From assembly GCF_001854605.1 (NCBI RefSeq), contig NZ_MKJU01000032.1:1148-61154 (forward strand): a stretch of DNA of 60,007 nt. The letters run 5' to 3'. Below, piece by piece: positions 12,701-18,292 of this stretch (within the stretch, counting starts at the first letter, position 1; every line of letters starts with the position of its first letter). The DNA is from Pseudoalteromonas amylolytica. GTDB lineage: Bacteria; Pseudomonadota; Gammaproteobacteria; Enterobacterales; Alteromonadaceae. The position numbers and the translations under genes are program-made. Under the pieces are notes generated by a model. It was not told the origin of the DNA. It made no database searches and was given only the letters and a program-made list of their open reading frames with translations.

Positions 12701-13824
12701 GTTTGGGGATCAACAATTTTAAGGTGGTGATGCTGTTGAACCTGACCGTGTGCAATGAGGATCTGCTGCTTTTCATCATCATCGCTTGGCAGTATTGCTT
12801 GCCCTTTTTGTAATGCCTCGCTGTTAAATGGCAGCGCGGTATATGCCACTTTGTGCGCACCGCCACATATAAATACCGTTGCTTCAGCCATGCCATAAGC
12901 AGGGAACAACGCAGACTCTTTAAAGCCAACTCTGGCAAAACGGTCGCTAAAGCGCATCAAGGTTTGTGCATCAACAGGCTCAGCTGCATTAAACGCGATA
13001 CGCCAAGTAGATAGGTCTATACCCGCCAAGTGATGTGGCTTAATACGCTCTATACAGTGATCAAACGCAAAGTTTGGCGCACCACAAATAGAGGCCTTAA
13101 ACTCTGTAATAGCCTTAAACCAAGCTAATGGACTTTTGATAAAGCGCACCGGTGACATTAATACAGAATGCGCACCGAGAAAGATAGGTAACAGCAATGT
13201 ATTGACTAACCCTAGGTCGTGGAACAGCGGTAACCAGTTACAAAATACATCCTCTTTCGCACAGTGTGTTGCCTGTTGCAGTGTTTTTAAGTTTGCAACG
13301 ATGTTTGCGTGGGTGACCACCACCCCTTTTGGTGTGCCCGTTGAGCCTGAAGTGTACTGCAAGAAAGCAACTTGCTCAGGGGCTGGCAAGCTGAAGGTTT
13401 CTATATCAGTTGACCCGATAAGCTCGTCAAACCCTTTAACAGATAGTGGGGCCAGTTCCATTTCTAACTGACCTTTTAGCAGGCTATTGGTGAGTATCAG
13501 ACTTGCCTTACAGTCATCAATTACCGTCAGCACGCGGCCCGCGTGCTTTTTGCTTTGTGGTGGGTACAAAGGTACGGCAACAACCCCTGCGTATAAACAA
13601 CCTAAGAAAGCCTGGATGTATTCAAGGCCTGGTGGATACAATAAAACCACTCGCGCACCTACGTCAACTTGAGTCATTAAAGTCTGTGCAATAGATTGAG
13701 CTTGCTGATGTAGCTGACTAAAGCTGATTTGAGATTGCTCACCATTATCTTCAATAAAAGTAAAAGCAGTCCCCTGATCGTTTGCTATGGCATGTGCTGC
13801 CAAATAATCATGAATTGTTTCCAT
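718..13824 (-). CDS. Fatty-acyl-initiating trimodular nonribosomal peptide synthetase
   Basis: 4368 residues. Approximate domain order: FAAL acyl-AMP ligase 1-570 (CNWLPLFHDLGL, YTSGSTGTPKG near 160); PCP1 575-645 (LGGHSLLAAT near 605); C1 660-1090 (HHIAADG near 795); A1 1115-1620; PCP2 near 1659; C2 1710-2140 (HHIAVDG near 1850); A2 2185-2720; PCP3 with GGDS near 2752, typical before an E domain; E 2800-3230 (HHMVIDG near 2935); C3 3260-3690 (HHALSDG near 3408); A3 3740-4250; PCP4 near 4300. By alignment to GrsA numbering, the pockets read D-I-L-Q-L-G-M-V-W (Gly-like), D-S-V-L-I-A-E-V-W (shares D, S, L, A, E, V with the His code of bacitracin synthetase) and D-V-W-H-F-S-L-I-D (Ser). The predicted nascent chain is acyl-Gly-D-(His-like)-Ser. 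The acidic C-terminal tail (EVEGDEVEFLI) suits docking to the next NRPS. There is no thioesterase here. SD AAGGA precedes the ATG. Substrates are predictions. Confidence 0.97.
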   Translation of the reverse strand: METIHDYLAAHAIANDQGTAFTFIEDNGEQSQISFSQLHQQAQSIAQTLMTQVDVGARVVLLYPPGLEYIQAFLGCLYAGVVAVPLYPPQSKKHAGRVLTVIDDCKASLILTNSLLKGQLEMELAPLSVKGFDELIGSTDIETFSLPAPEQVAFLQYTSGSTGTPKGVVVTHANIVANLKTLQQATHCAKEDVFCNWLPLFHDLGLVNTLLLPIFLGAHSVLMSPVRFIKSPLAWFKAITEFKASICGAPNFAFDHCIERIKPHHLAGIDLSTWRIAFNAAEPVDAQTLMRFSDRFARVGFKESALFPAYGMAEATVFICGGAHKVAYTALPFNSEALQKGQAILPSDDDEKQQILIAHGQVQQHHHLKIVDPQTCKELPEGHVGEIWFAGPSLAQGYWNDPQKTAASFGATLESDDQRYLRTGDLGFMYNGELYISGRIKDVMIIKGRNYYPQDFEKLAYSAYPGLSQNGAAAFEVNGSAVLMLEISRSEMAKFDYASACETIKAAIFEHFEVVLEDILFLKAGRINRTSSGKIQRSLSKKRYLANDIEYLYSAVHPDTEGQQAQVSEKAVTVSETEAALCTLWQKTFGLDSISVEDNFLNLGGHSLLAATLVAEIQQTWRVDVSIRDLFSANTIRKLAQVIENASACELTTIQSSNQTTSLLPSYAQERMWLVNQIESNNAHYNLSFSIKLFGQLNTAYLQQALNIIIERHQTLRTNFYEQSGQVLQRVRSSFELEITEYDLCALDSDEQAARIATLSEQESTKAFDLEQDLMLKVSLLKLSPQSHIMLLSVHHIAADGWSLGLLVKELNALYAAQIHGTANPLESLDIQYTDYALWQRKTLDESALQKHLQYWKVHLANLPVVHSLPLDKPRPSIQSFQGASVNKTLNKALLERLQALATEHQATTFMLMNAAFSSFLSRYSGETDIVFGSPIANREQSQVASLIGLFINNLVYRCDLSEDPTFVDLLAQTKERTLASYEHQQMPFEKLVDELQPERSLGHSPLFQVMLILQSHQMEALCLPGLDIQNPQARDNFAQYDLTLTLNESDAGLEMQWQYAVDLFEHASIERMVESFVLMLEGIVSSPMTRVSELPLLDTSGHERLVTQYNDTKRDYAKNTCIHELFEQQVSETPDAIAAIFNGDALTYQQVNQRANQLAHYFAQNGIHSGSIIGVCVERSLDMLISTLAIMKAGCAYLPLDPSYPHARLSYMLEDSEVKWVITHQHLSERLSVENLLCLDDEATAKEIARQAQSNLDKAQLELDSNTLAYLIYTSGSTGKPKGVMLEHGNVVNFLRAMQEAPGMIHDDTLLAVTSLSFDIHVLELYLPLSVGGRLVLASSDNAISADELAQLMAEHQVTMMQATPATWKMLVGNGWQPKHQLKVLCGGEALSESLKNSLLSFDNIELWNMYGPTETAVWSATCKIEDAISLGKPIANTQFYVLDTHSNPVPVGVAGELYIGGDGVARGYFNQPQLSAERFIDNPYGPGRLYKTGDLVRWLADGTLQYLRRVDHQVKVRGYRIELGEIESALLQHPQVQDAVAHVFAERDDTSLVAYVTLTSNHRQEDIQDALLEHLEALLPSYMLPNAIVCLRQIPLTPNGKVNRHALPKPERGNEAQYVAPETETEKQLCELWQQLLGIEPKQGKWLSVNSNFFNLGGHSLLAARLVALIRTQWHVEVPIRTLFTEQTVRKLAHVIDLASVSHSTKIQPAVSNEPTPLSFAQQRLWLIEQIESGTTQYNMCQAFKLSGPLDVAAMQNAFNIIVERHQVLRTTLHTTDSGTAIQVVSDTWSLELPTYDLSDLSEPEQEQTVRDNIAQESSTLFDLSRDLMVRVKLLKLAPQSHVLLVTMHHIAVDGWSVGIIFDEFNRLYKDPESKLANIDIQYGDYAHWQQQTLQGERLESHLAFWKERLSGLPEVHNLALDRARPPVQDYKGAHLIQTLSPDIQTGLNELAKASNTTLFMVLHAALAILLARHSDKDDSSTGADNIVIGAPVANREQSELAPLVGFFTNSVVLQLNLSGNPSFTDLLQSSKADLLDVYEHTELPFEKLVDELQQARNLGYSPLFQVKLALQNNTQGWFDLPSITAQKIEQPHSVALHDLSLDIYEQAGGLMLDWEYATALFNASTIERMSSHFEILLKGIIAAPQSRVSELPFLSTDEVEQLLDWSTWSSENHEETSISDGQSVLDLFEAQVKEHPNNIAATFGLSAHMREAISYQQLNAKANQIAHYLVCEGVTPDTLVGLCVERSLEMVIGIWGILKAGAAYVPIDPDYPEKHIEHILEDSDIEIMLTSAELLSELPFGDLQILPLDDEMWDSFLGDYDEENLDRSKLGLTHSNLAYVIYTSGSTGQPKGVTIEHGALANSTVGRFKAYQESPQSFALFSSYAFDSSIVGIFWTHISGGKLCIVDIKQGLDLQAFETLMADEQVSHFLTLPSVYQTMLLADIHPNSSLQTVIVAGEPCDLNLVKQHQCSSGWKNCRLVNEYGPTEACVWSSYFDCTEHTEGAVPIGMTAPHTELFVLDAKQQLCPVGVTGELYVGGDNLARGYLNATAMTDEKFIASPFRDGQRLYKTGDLVRCAPDQQGKPGNLEFVGRVDHQIKIRGFRIELGEIESAILTSELVSEAVVLAKSLDPAQDTKQLVAYVVASKTQQEVAAEDNFNELNLREELVAYLEHSLLSHKVPSAFVFLDALPHTPNGKVDRKALEAKDVPVQLTQQYVAPSSEVERQLCEIWQKLLKLKKVGVTENFFAIGGDSILAIQAVTQAAKQGLVLTTRQIFECQTIEKLAPLVNGTAQIEAPQEAICGEQVFIPIQREFLTGDSVDQHHYNQSVLLTVPADFTIEALRDIMFAVYQRHDILRLSVVEQAGKYMPLTEQCVERAIKCVDLGHLAGQSWEDELTKASREAKAGLSLATADVFRAVLFTGNSTQRRLLLTAHHMVIDGVSWRILFEDMASAFEQWQQDDAIVLGAKTSSFQQWGQFLYDYANSDDISAEKAFWEAQAATPVDDLPVDQGAVEDNSLSNSDTVEFELSDSHTQALLNQCTAAYRTQINDLLLSALYLALHKWTGNHAFRVDLESHGRESLNEALDLTQTMGWFTCVYPVLLHTQPDASIEQVIKAVKEQLRAVPHGGIGFGVMQQMLASNEHRERFARTVGGASAVLFNYLGQFDQVINNDGVFQAANEFTGEDVSMRRQRGHQLELNGLVSGGKLQFSLRFNALQYQQATIKALVHKIETSLIEIIEHCQSQAVGGVTPSDFALSRVDQAQLDEWYQDYPNMEKLYVTTGMQQGLLFHSSLDASAYLTQLSIDIDGALNAAAMQHAWREIIRRHDVFRTAFTDDLTHQVVLSDVNVPFTHLDWSALSDSEQQQQLSQFLQDDRAQGFDLRAVPLTRVTLVTLQARRHYLIWSNHHALSDGWSLPLVLKELLSIYTQIHDLDAQQLSTQSVVSSLPDAPQYERYIGWLAQQDKQQAQDFWREKLAQVASSTHLYLEEAKEHSTHGAAKEKLALSAQVSAQLQSLAQQHKVTLNTLIQAAWAYVVHRYSGEQRVMFGETVSGRPPELAGVNDIIGLFINSLPVVVDIQPEQDIGNWLRSLNQASVERVEHGHLPLSEIQTLSPHISTGLAERKLFDTLVVFENYPVDQEIHHIVEGSGLTVNELRNEEQTNYALTLMVLPEHTGSEDKLSFELGYRSEQYSTESVGELLALFELTLTRFLASDCHTVGQLSALIPSQSRQLLDWNNTVSEYPKESCIHELFEEHAANMPQAIAVTFDGDTTASLTYGELNAKANQLAHYLIAQGVKPDTLVGISVERSLEMVIGLLGILKAGGAYVPLDPSLPEARLNYMVQDSGAELVLTQQKFAGLFQCDQQQLVCLEQAETFAQYSTENIDKTRLGLTSSHLAYVIYTSGSTGQPKGVESIHRGMMNRLDWMHCEYRLQTGDRVLQKTPYSFDVSVWEFFWTLGYGAQLVVAKPDGHKDPEYLRDLIQTQQVTVMHFVPSMLANMLNEVSFSQLPSVRYVFCSGEALAKKLADEFNATKSEHTQLFNLYGPTEASIDVTYWECDGNDKLSFVPIGRAINNTQLYVLDTQLQPVPVGVPGVLYIGGDNLARGYLNRPELTAERFIANPFFAANSVNSSERLYHTGDLARYLPDGNLEFIGRVDDQIKVRGLRIELGEIEAQLAKQSGVESAYVMARDFAGSTQLVGYIKAPNELPQAAQLSLVTQVKAELAKQLPDYMIPSVLLVVSQWPLTPNGKVNKKALPTPENIDRQSEYIAPETQTEQVLAEMWSQLLGVEQSKIGTTTNFFELGGHSLMVVRLVAMIKQKFTVGLDMATALRAPNIKEVAHHIDSEILKLEFKQAGSEVEGDEVEFLI

Positions 13825-13862
13825 GAGTGTTCCTTACCCTGTAGGTTGTTTATTTTTCTTAT

Positions 13863-15461
13863 TTATTTAAGGTGGATGGTCTTTTTACAAAACAGCATCT
13901 CTGCTGGTACATCCATTTTTTTACAAGCTTCGAGGAATTTGGTTGACTCTTGCACCTGTCTTGAATCTTCTTCATGCTCAAGACCATTGAAATATTTAAA
14001 ACAAGTTTCTAGTCCAATGGCGTAAACACAGACCTGCTTGGCATTAAAGGCCTCTACCATCGGCACCGCTTGGTTACAGTCAGATCCATCTAAGCGCCTA
14101 GAGTTTTTGATATTCTTCGGCACTTTCTTGGTGTGGAGTGCGCCATAAGCCCATGTATAAGGTGCACCAACGCACTCCATGCCAATCGCCAAAACGTCAA
14201 GATCAGTGAAGATTTTACCCAGTTGTTGATATAAGTTTCCGTCGGGGTTAGACGAATCAGCACCAAAGAAACACTTTTTACCATGCGCCTCAATGTACCA
14301 AGCAGCCTTAGAACGAATATTCAGATCACCGTGCTCCCCTAGGAAAGGTAAGCTCACAATACGGCCATGAGGAATCGCGATTTCCTCTAAATCATCAACT
14401 TCAATCACGTCAAAGTTCAATTGCTTGAGCATTAATCGCAATGATGGGTCAGCAATGGTGCCACCATTATTTTTCGGTACAATCACCTGCTTTGTTTTGT
14501 ATCTCAACTGCAACAGTGTCTCTATATTCGCGTGGTCCATATGGGTATGAGTCAACAGAATATAATCGATGGTTTGGGGCAGTTCGCTGTAGCCTATCAT
14601 TGTGCCATCGTTATTATGCTCTCGTGAGGCGATAATAGGGTCAACTAAAATACACACGTCTTTGGTTTCAACCATAAAACCCGCGTGTCCGGTATAATTC
14701 AGTCTAACGCCTTCTTCAACTGGCACATGTTTAATCGCAGGCTTTTCCGTCGTAAACAACTCGCGGTATGCAACTCCACCGGTTTGTTCTAGGCCTGCAA
14801 ACAACGCATCAACTTGCTCTACAGATAAAGGCTTTTCTCTTGCCTGAAAAATGGCATCGACAATGGGTGAGTTAAAGTCAGCATTAACCTGTAAATGGTT
14901 CGCATCAGGAAGACGTGGTGTACTTAAAACAAATGGGCGCTCTCCCACTTTAGACAGTAAGCCGAAAGACAAACTTTGCAACGAAGGCTTGTAATATTGG
15001 CTTCTGTACATTAGTGGTTCAATGATGCGATAAGATGGACGGTGCTCCATATCCAAAAAGAGTTCCACACACCCTTTTAACGGGTCAGGCACCTTATCAT
15101 AAAGATGTTCTATGCTTTCTCCGCTAGTGTGAGCATAAAGTAGATCATCTAAATACTTAACGGCATCAGACAGCTCTATTAAGTCACCACATCGCTCATC
15201 AAGCTCAGCAATCAGAGCCTTGATGTCATCGACCTGCTCTTCTGTGCAATTAAGAAACTCTCCACCGGTGAGTACCGACTCTTTGGAAGCGATGATATGC
15301 AACTTATAGTTTTTAACGAAAGATTGCATAATTCGACGATGGGTGTTGACCACATGTCGCGCACAAGTAACCGGAGGCATAAGATATGGCCAGGCATACC
15401 AATGGTTTAATAAAGGTTCAAAGTAAACGTCAGGTTTTAAATATAGTAATTCGTTATTCAT
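13863..15461 (-). CDS. CmlA-type diiron beta-hydroxylase (metallo-beta-lactamase fold) acting on a PCP-bound amino acid
   Basis: 532 residues from the ATG at 15461; a TTG five codons upstream is a weaker start. The N-terminal ~240 residues form a separate all-helix-rich domain and the C-terminal half has the metallo-beta-lactamase fold. Visible metal ligands are H305, H307, D309 and H310 (HTHMDH), E376 in LGEHGDL and D402 in FFGADSS. From memory, CmlA of chloramphenicol biosynthesis is also about 532 residues with ligands H305/H307/D309/H310/E377/D403. The Glu where hydrolytic MBL proteins carry His is the diiron-oxygenase signature. Known family role: O2-dependent beta-hydroxylation of an aminoacyl group held on an NRPS carrier protein. 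It lies 38 bp upstream of the FAAL-NRPS, its probable partner. The target module is unknown; the His-like second module is a guess. Confidence 0.85.
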   Translation of the reverse strand: MNNELLYLKPDVYFEPLLNHWYAWPYLMPPVTCARHVVNTHRRIMQSFVKNYKLHIIASKESVLTGGEFLNCTEEQVDDIKALIAELDERCGDLIELSDAVKYLDDLLYAHTSGESIEHLYDKVPDPLKGCVELFLDMEHRPSYRIIEPLMYRSQYYKPSLQSLSFGLLSKVGERPFVLSTPRLPDANHLQVNADFNSPIVDAIFQAREKPLSVEQVDALFAGLEQTGGVAYRELFTTEKPAIKHVPVEEGVRLNYTGHAGFMVETKDVCILVDPIIASREHNNDGTMIGYSELPQTIDYILLTHTHMDHANIETLLQLRYKTKQVIVPKNNGGTIADPSLRLMLKQLNFDVIEVDDLEEIAIPHGRIVSLPFLGEHGDLNIRSKAAWYIEAHGKKCFFGADSSNPDGNLYQQLGKIFTDLDVLAIGMECVGAPYTWAYGALHTKKVPKNIKNSRRLDGSDCNQAVPMVEAFNAKQVCVYAIGLETCFKYFNGLEHEEDSRQVQESTKFLEACKKMDVPAEMLFCKKTIHLK

Positions 15462-15516
15462 TGTTATTATGCTCAATTAAGAAAACTCTAAAAAAACGGT
15501 TTCGAGAAAAGGGGTG

Positions 15517-16497
15517 CTATTTCCAGTCAAAATCTCTACCCAATAAAGCAAAGAGCTTTTGATTGTAAGGTCGATAAAACTCAGAGAGTTTGTCGTTGCT
15601 ACTTTGCTCGGGTCGAGGAAACTTGATTGGGTTCTCATTGGCCTTTTCACCGTATTCAGGAATATCTATAACGGATAACCCCAAGAACTTTTGTACTCTT
15701 TCCAGAGTCGGCTGACGCCCTTTGAAATACTCAGCAGAATCTAGAATCAGAACATTTTCTTCGCCAAACCGTGCCATCCATTGCTCTACCGCTTTGTAAT
15801 AAATACCCGTTTCCAATACGGGAAAACCACATGCTGATGTCATTGCTACACTGGGGAACAAATCCAAAGCTCTATCTATGTAGCTTTCAAAACTATCGAA
15901 ATAAGGGGAATTCTCTAATCCCTTGCCACCTAAAAACATTTCCCACTTCCAATGCGTATAGGCTCTAGCAACAGGGTCTCTCAGAGTAATGATAATTTTC
16001 GACTCAGGATTGAGCTTATACAGCTGTTCCATCATCTCCATGTTATTTAGTTCAGGCTTAAGATAGCCACACCTTACCACCCCCCCACTTTGCCTCTCTA
16101 AACGCTCCTTTTCCCTGCGTGTTGGGTAAAATAGCTTTATGCGCTCAGTGCCTTTACAGCTGATCTCTTTTGCTAACGGGTGCATCACATTGGGGTGCAT
16201 TTGCAGGTGCGTCACCAAATCGCTTGAACCGCTTTTAACTGGGCCTACAACAACATAATTGGGTGCGACTCTATCTTTGGAATACAAACCTCTGAGCAAC
16301 AACCGCCAATTCGGAACTTTGGAAAAGTAGTAGCTCAGAAACTGATATTCCACTAACCCAAATAGAAGCTGCGTGGGGTTGTGAAACAGTGACTTACCTT
16401 GATATTTGCGTACACGATATTCGGTAGACAATTCAAATGCCCTAAAGAACTTTTTCAAGTTGCCACCAGCCATGCCATAACTCTTATCCGTCTGCAT
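15517..16497 (-). CDS. PAPS-dependent sulfotransferase
   Basis: 326 residues from the ATG at 16497, chosen because AGGGAGGAAG sits immediately upstream. A longer frame to 16542 would overlap the exporter gene by 59 bp; the chosen start overlaps by 14. GPVKSGSSDLVTHLQ near residues 83-97 fits the 5'-phosphosulfate-binding loop, and ITLRDPVARAYTHW near 170-185 fits the 3'-phosphate-binding motif of heparan-sulfate-type sulfotransferases. The family transfers sulfate from PAPS to a hydroxyl or amine. Lying between the exporter and the beta-hydroxylase, it probably sulfates the peptide, plausibly on the introduced beta-hydroxyl or on Ser. That acceptor is inference. No signal peptide is seen, so it should act in the cytoplasm before export. 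Confidence 0.88.
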   Translation of the reverse strand: MQTDKSYGMAGGNLKKFFRAFELSTEYRVRKYQGKSLFHNPTQLLFGLVEYQFLSYYFSKVPNWRLLLRGLYSKDRVAPNYVVVGPVKSGSSDLVTHLQMHPNVMHPLAKEISCKGTERIKLFYPTRREKERLERQSGGVVRCGYLKPELNNMEMMEQLYKLNPESKIIITLRDPVARAYTHWKWEMFLGGKGLENSPYFDSFESYIDRALDLFPSVAMTSACGFPVLETGIYYKAVEQWMARFGEENVLILDSAEYFKGRQPTLERVQKFLGLSVIDIPEYGEKANENPIKFPRPEQSSNDKLSEFYRPYNQKLFALLGRDFDWK

Positions 16498-18268
16498 GTG
16501 CTTCCTCCCTACGATGTTTGCCAACAGCCTGATTATCTTCATGATTATCAGACGCCTGCTGCGTCAGCATGTCCTTCGTTAGCTCTTGTGCAACTTGGCC
16601 GTTTTCCATTTTCACTACCTTATCCGCAAGGTGAAAATATCGGTCATCATGAGTAATGACGATCACCATCTTGTTGAGGCGTTTTAACTCCGGCAAAATT
16701 TGGTAGTAGAATATATCTTTAAAGCTGGGATCTTGATCTGCGGCCCATTCATCAAACACATAGATTGTTCGGTCTTCAAGGTAAGTGACCAATAATGCAA
16801 GGCGTTTCTTCTGTCCGGCAGATAAATCTGTGGTTGAAAATACGCCATCATGAATGGTTACTTTTTCATCTAAGCCCAATTCTTTTAAGTTTTCAGCTGC
16901 GCGTTGATCAAGCTCATCTGGGGCTAAACCATATAGTTTTGTAAACAGATAAAAGTCTGAGTAGATAGCCGATATGCTTTGACGACAAGCCTCACGGTTA
17001 AGGTTCGTTACCGCTTGGTCGTCAAAGCAGATACTCCCCTTACTGGGAACGTAATGCAAAGAAAGTAATTTTGATAACGTTGTTTTACCAGAACCATTAC
17101 CACCCACTAGATAGGTTACTTCGCCACGATGTAATGTTAAATCTACAGGGCCAAGATGAAACTCCTTATCCTCGCTGCTTTTTGCAGGATAGATATATTC
17201 AACACCTTTCACGTGTAATTGCTGACAATCTATCGCCTCAGACCAATCTGAAGTTTCTTCAATTGGCATTTCTTGCAATAACTTATCAAGCTTTTTCGCG
17301 GCAATACGCGCCATTATGATGTTATTTACCAAACTGGTGAGTGCAGCCATCGGACCGGTGATATACAGCAGCACCATCACAATTCCCTGAAGGTTGTTCT
17401 GAGACAAGCCATAGTAATTAGCCATGATGTAAGTCACGATACCTATTGCAAAAAAGCTAATCAGCGTGCCGTAGTTCATGCCCGCACTTAGATAAAATCG
17501 GCCTCGTTTTTGTGCTGCTCTGAACTTTTCTTCATAAGCATGAAGACTCTCTTCCAAGAACGCTTGTTTCTTTTGCTGGTTTAACTTAAGTTCCTTGGCA
17601 CCATAAATAAGCCCTCGCATCCCTTCTTGAATACCATCGAAGCTATTACGTGATCGGGCCATATATTTCTGCCCAAAAAATAGCGGAATACGATACGTCA
17701 ACGCACCAAATATGATGATCGCAACGATAAATAGAAACACTTCAAGTTTTAAGTACATCAAAAAGGCCAACATTCCAAACAACGTCGCTGATGCCACCAA
17801 AATATTTGGAAATACTGCTGCCCCTTCTGTCACACGCGCAATGTCATTGTTCATTGCCGTTAATATGCGCGACTGACCGATTTGCTCTAAACTCTGAATT
17901 GGTAGTTGAGACACTCGCTTATATAGCTTTTTGCGTAAACCCACCGTGGCGTCGATAGATGTTTGTGCAACCATGGTTTCAGATGTCACACGACATAGCA
18001 AAATGAACATCACTATTGAAAAATAGTAAAATGCTTGGGTAGGTGACGTGATTTCAAATGTGCCCAATAACCAGTATGAGGATTCAAACTCTGGTTGCAT
18101 CAATCTACTCAATGCAGGCTGTAGCGACAGTAGTATTAAAGGTACGACAACGGCATACGCCATCCCCGCCAACGAGCCCAACAAAATAGAAAAGAATACT
18201 TTGTTGGGTGAAGTCGCTGTTAACAGCTTAAACAAACCTGTAGGTGAGTTCGCTTGATTGTCTTTCAT
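16484..18268 (-). CDS. Cyclic-peptide/siderophore ABC exporter, PvdE/SyrD family (fused membrane and ATPase domains)
   Basis: 594 residues. Six transmembrane segments occupy roughly residues 20-310. The nucleotide-binding domain follows with Walker A GGNGSGKTTL near 400, signature LSAGQKKRLALL near 490 and Walker B YVFDEWAADQDP near 510. The DEWAADQDP form instead of DEP is typical of the PvdE/SyrD/YojI group. Members move nonribosomal peptides or their acylated precursors across the inner membrane. SD AAGGAG lies 6 nt upstream of the ATG. The gene begins 24 bp after the acylase stop and its end overlaps the sulfotransferase start. The likely cargo is the acylated peptide made by the adjacent NRPSs, delivered to the periplasm where the acylase could act on it. 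Confidence 0.93.
   Translation of the reverse strand: MKDNQANSPTGLFKLLTATSPNKVFFSILLGSLAGMAYAVVVPLILLSLQPALSRLMQPEFESSYWLLGTFEITSPTQAFYYFSIVMFILLCRVTSETMVAQTSIDATVGLRKKLYKRVSQLPIQSLEQIGQSRILTAMNNDIARVTEGAAVFPNILVASATLFGMLAFLMYLKLEVFLFIVAIIIFGALTYRIPLFFGQKYMARSRNSFDGIQEGMRGLIYGAKELKLNQQKKQAFLEESLHAYEEKFRAAQKRGRFYLSAGMNYGTLISFFAIGIVTYIMANYYGLSQNNLQGIVMVLLYITGPMAALTSLVNNIIMARIAAKKLDKLLQEMPIEETSDWSEAIDCQQLHVKGVEYIYPAKSSEDKEFHLGPVDLTLHRGEVTYLVGGNGSGKTTLSKLLSLHYVPSKGSICFDDQAVTNLNREACRQSISAIYSDFYLFTKLYGLAPDELDQRAAENLKELGLDEKVTIHDGVFSTTDLSAGQKKRLALLVTYLEDRTIYVFDEWAADQDPSFKDIFYYQILPELKRLNKMVIVITHDDRYFHLADKVVKMENGQVAQELTKDMLTQQASDNHEDNQAVGKHRREEAHADG
16498..16512 (-). promoter_or_regulatory. Strong ribosome binding site deciding the sulfotransferase start
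   Basis: On the minus strand AGGGAGGAAG (16510-16501) is followed by CAC and the ATG at 16497. It lies inside the 3' end of the exporter gene. It supports starting the sulfotransferase at 16497 rather than at the ATG 45 bases upstream, which has no comparable site. Confidence 0.75.
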
Positions 18269-18292
18269 TTTTAAGCTCCTTTTACACAGCTG

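Noticed and set aside
15517..16542. Longer sulfotransferase start at 16542
   Set aside because: It would overlap the exporter gene by 59 bp, while the ATG at 16497 has a near-perfect ribosome site.
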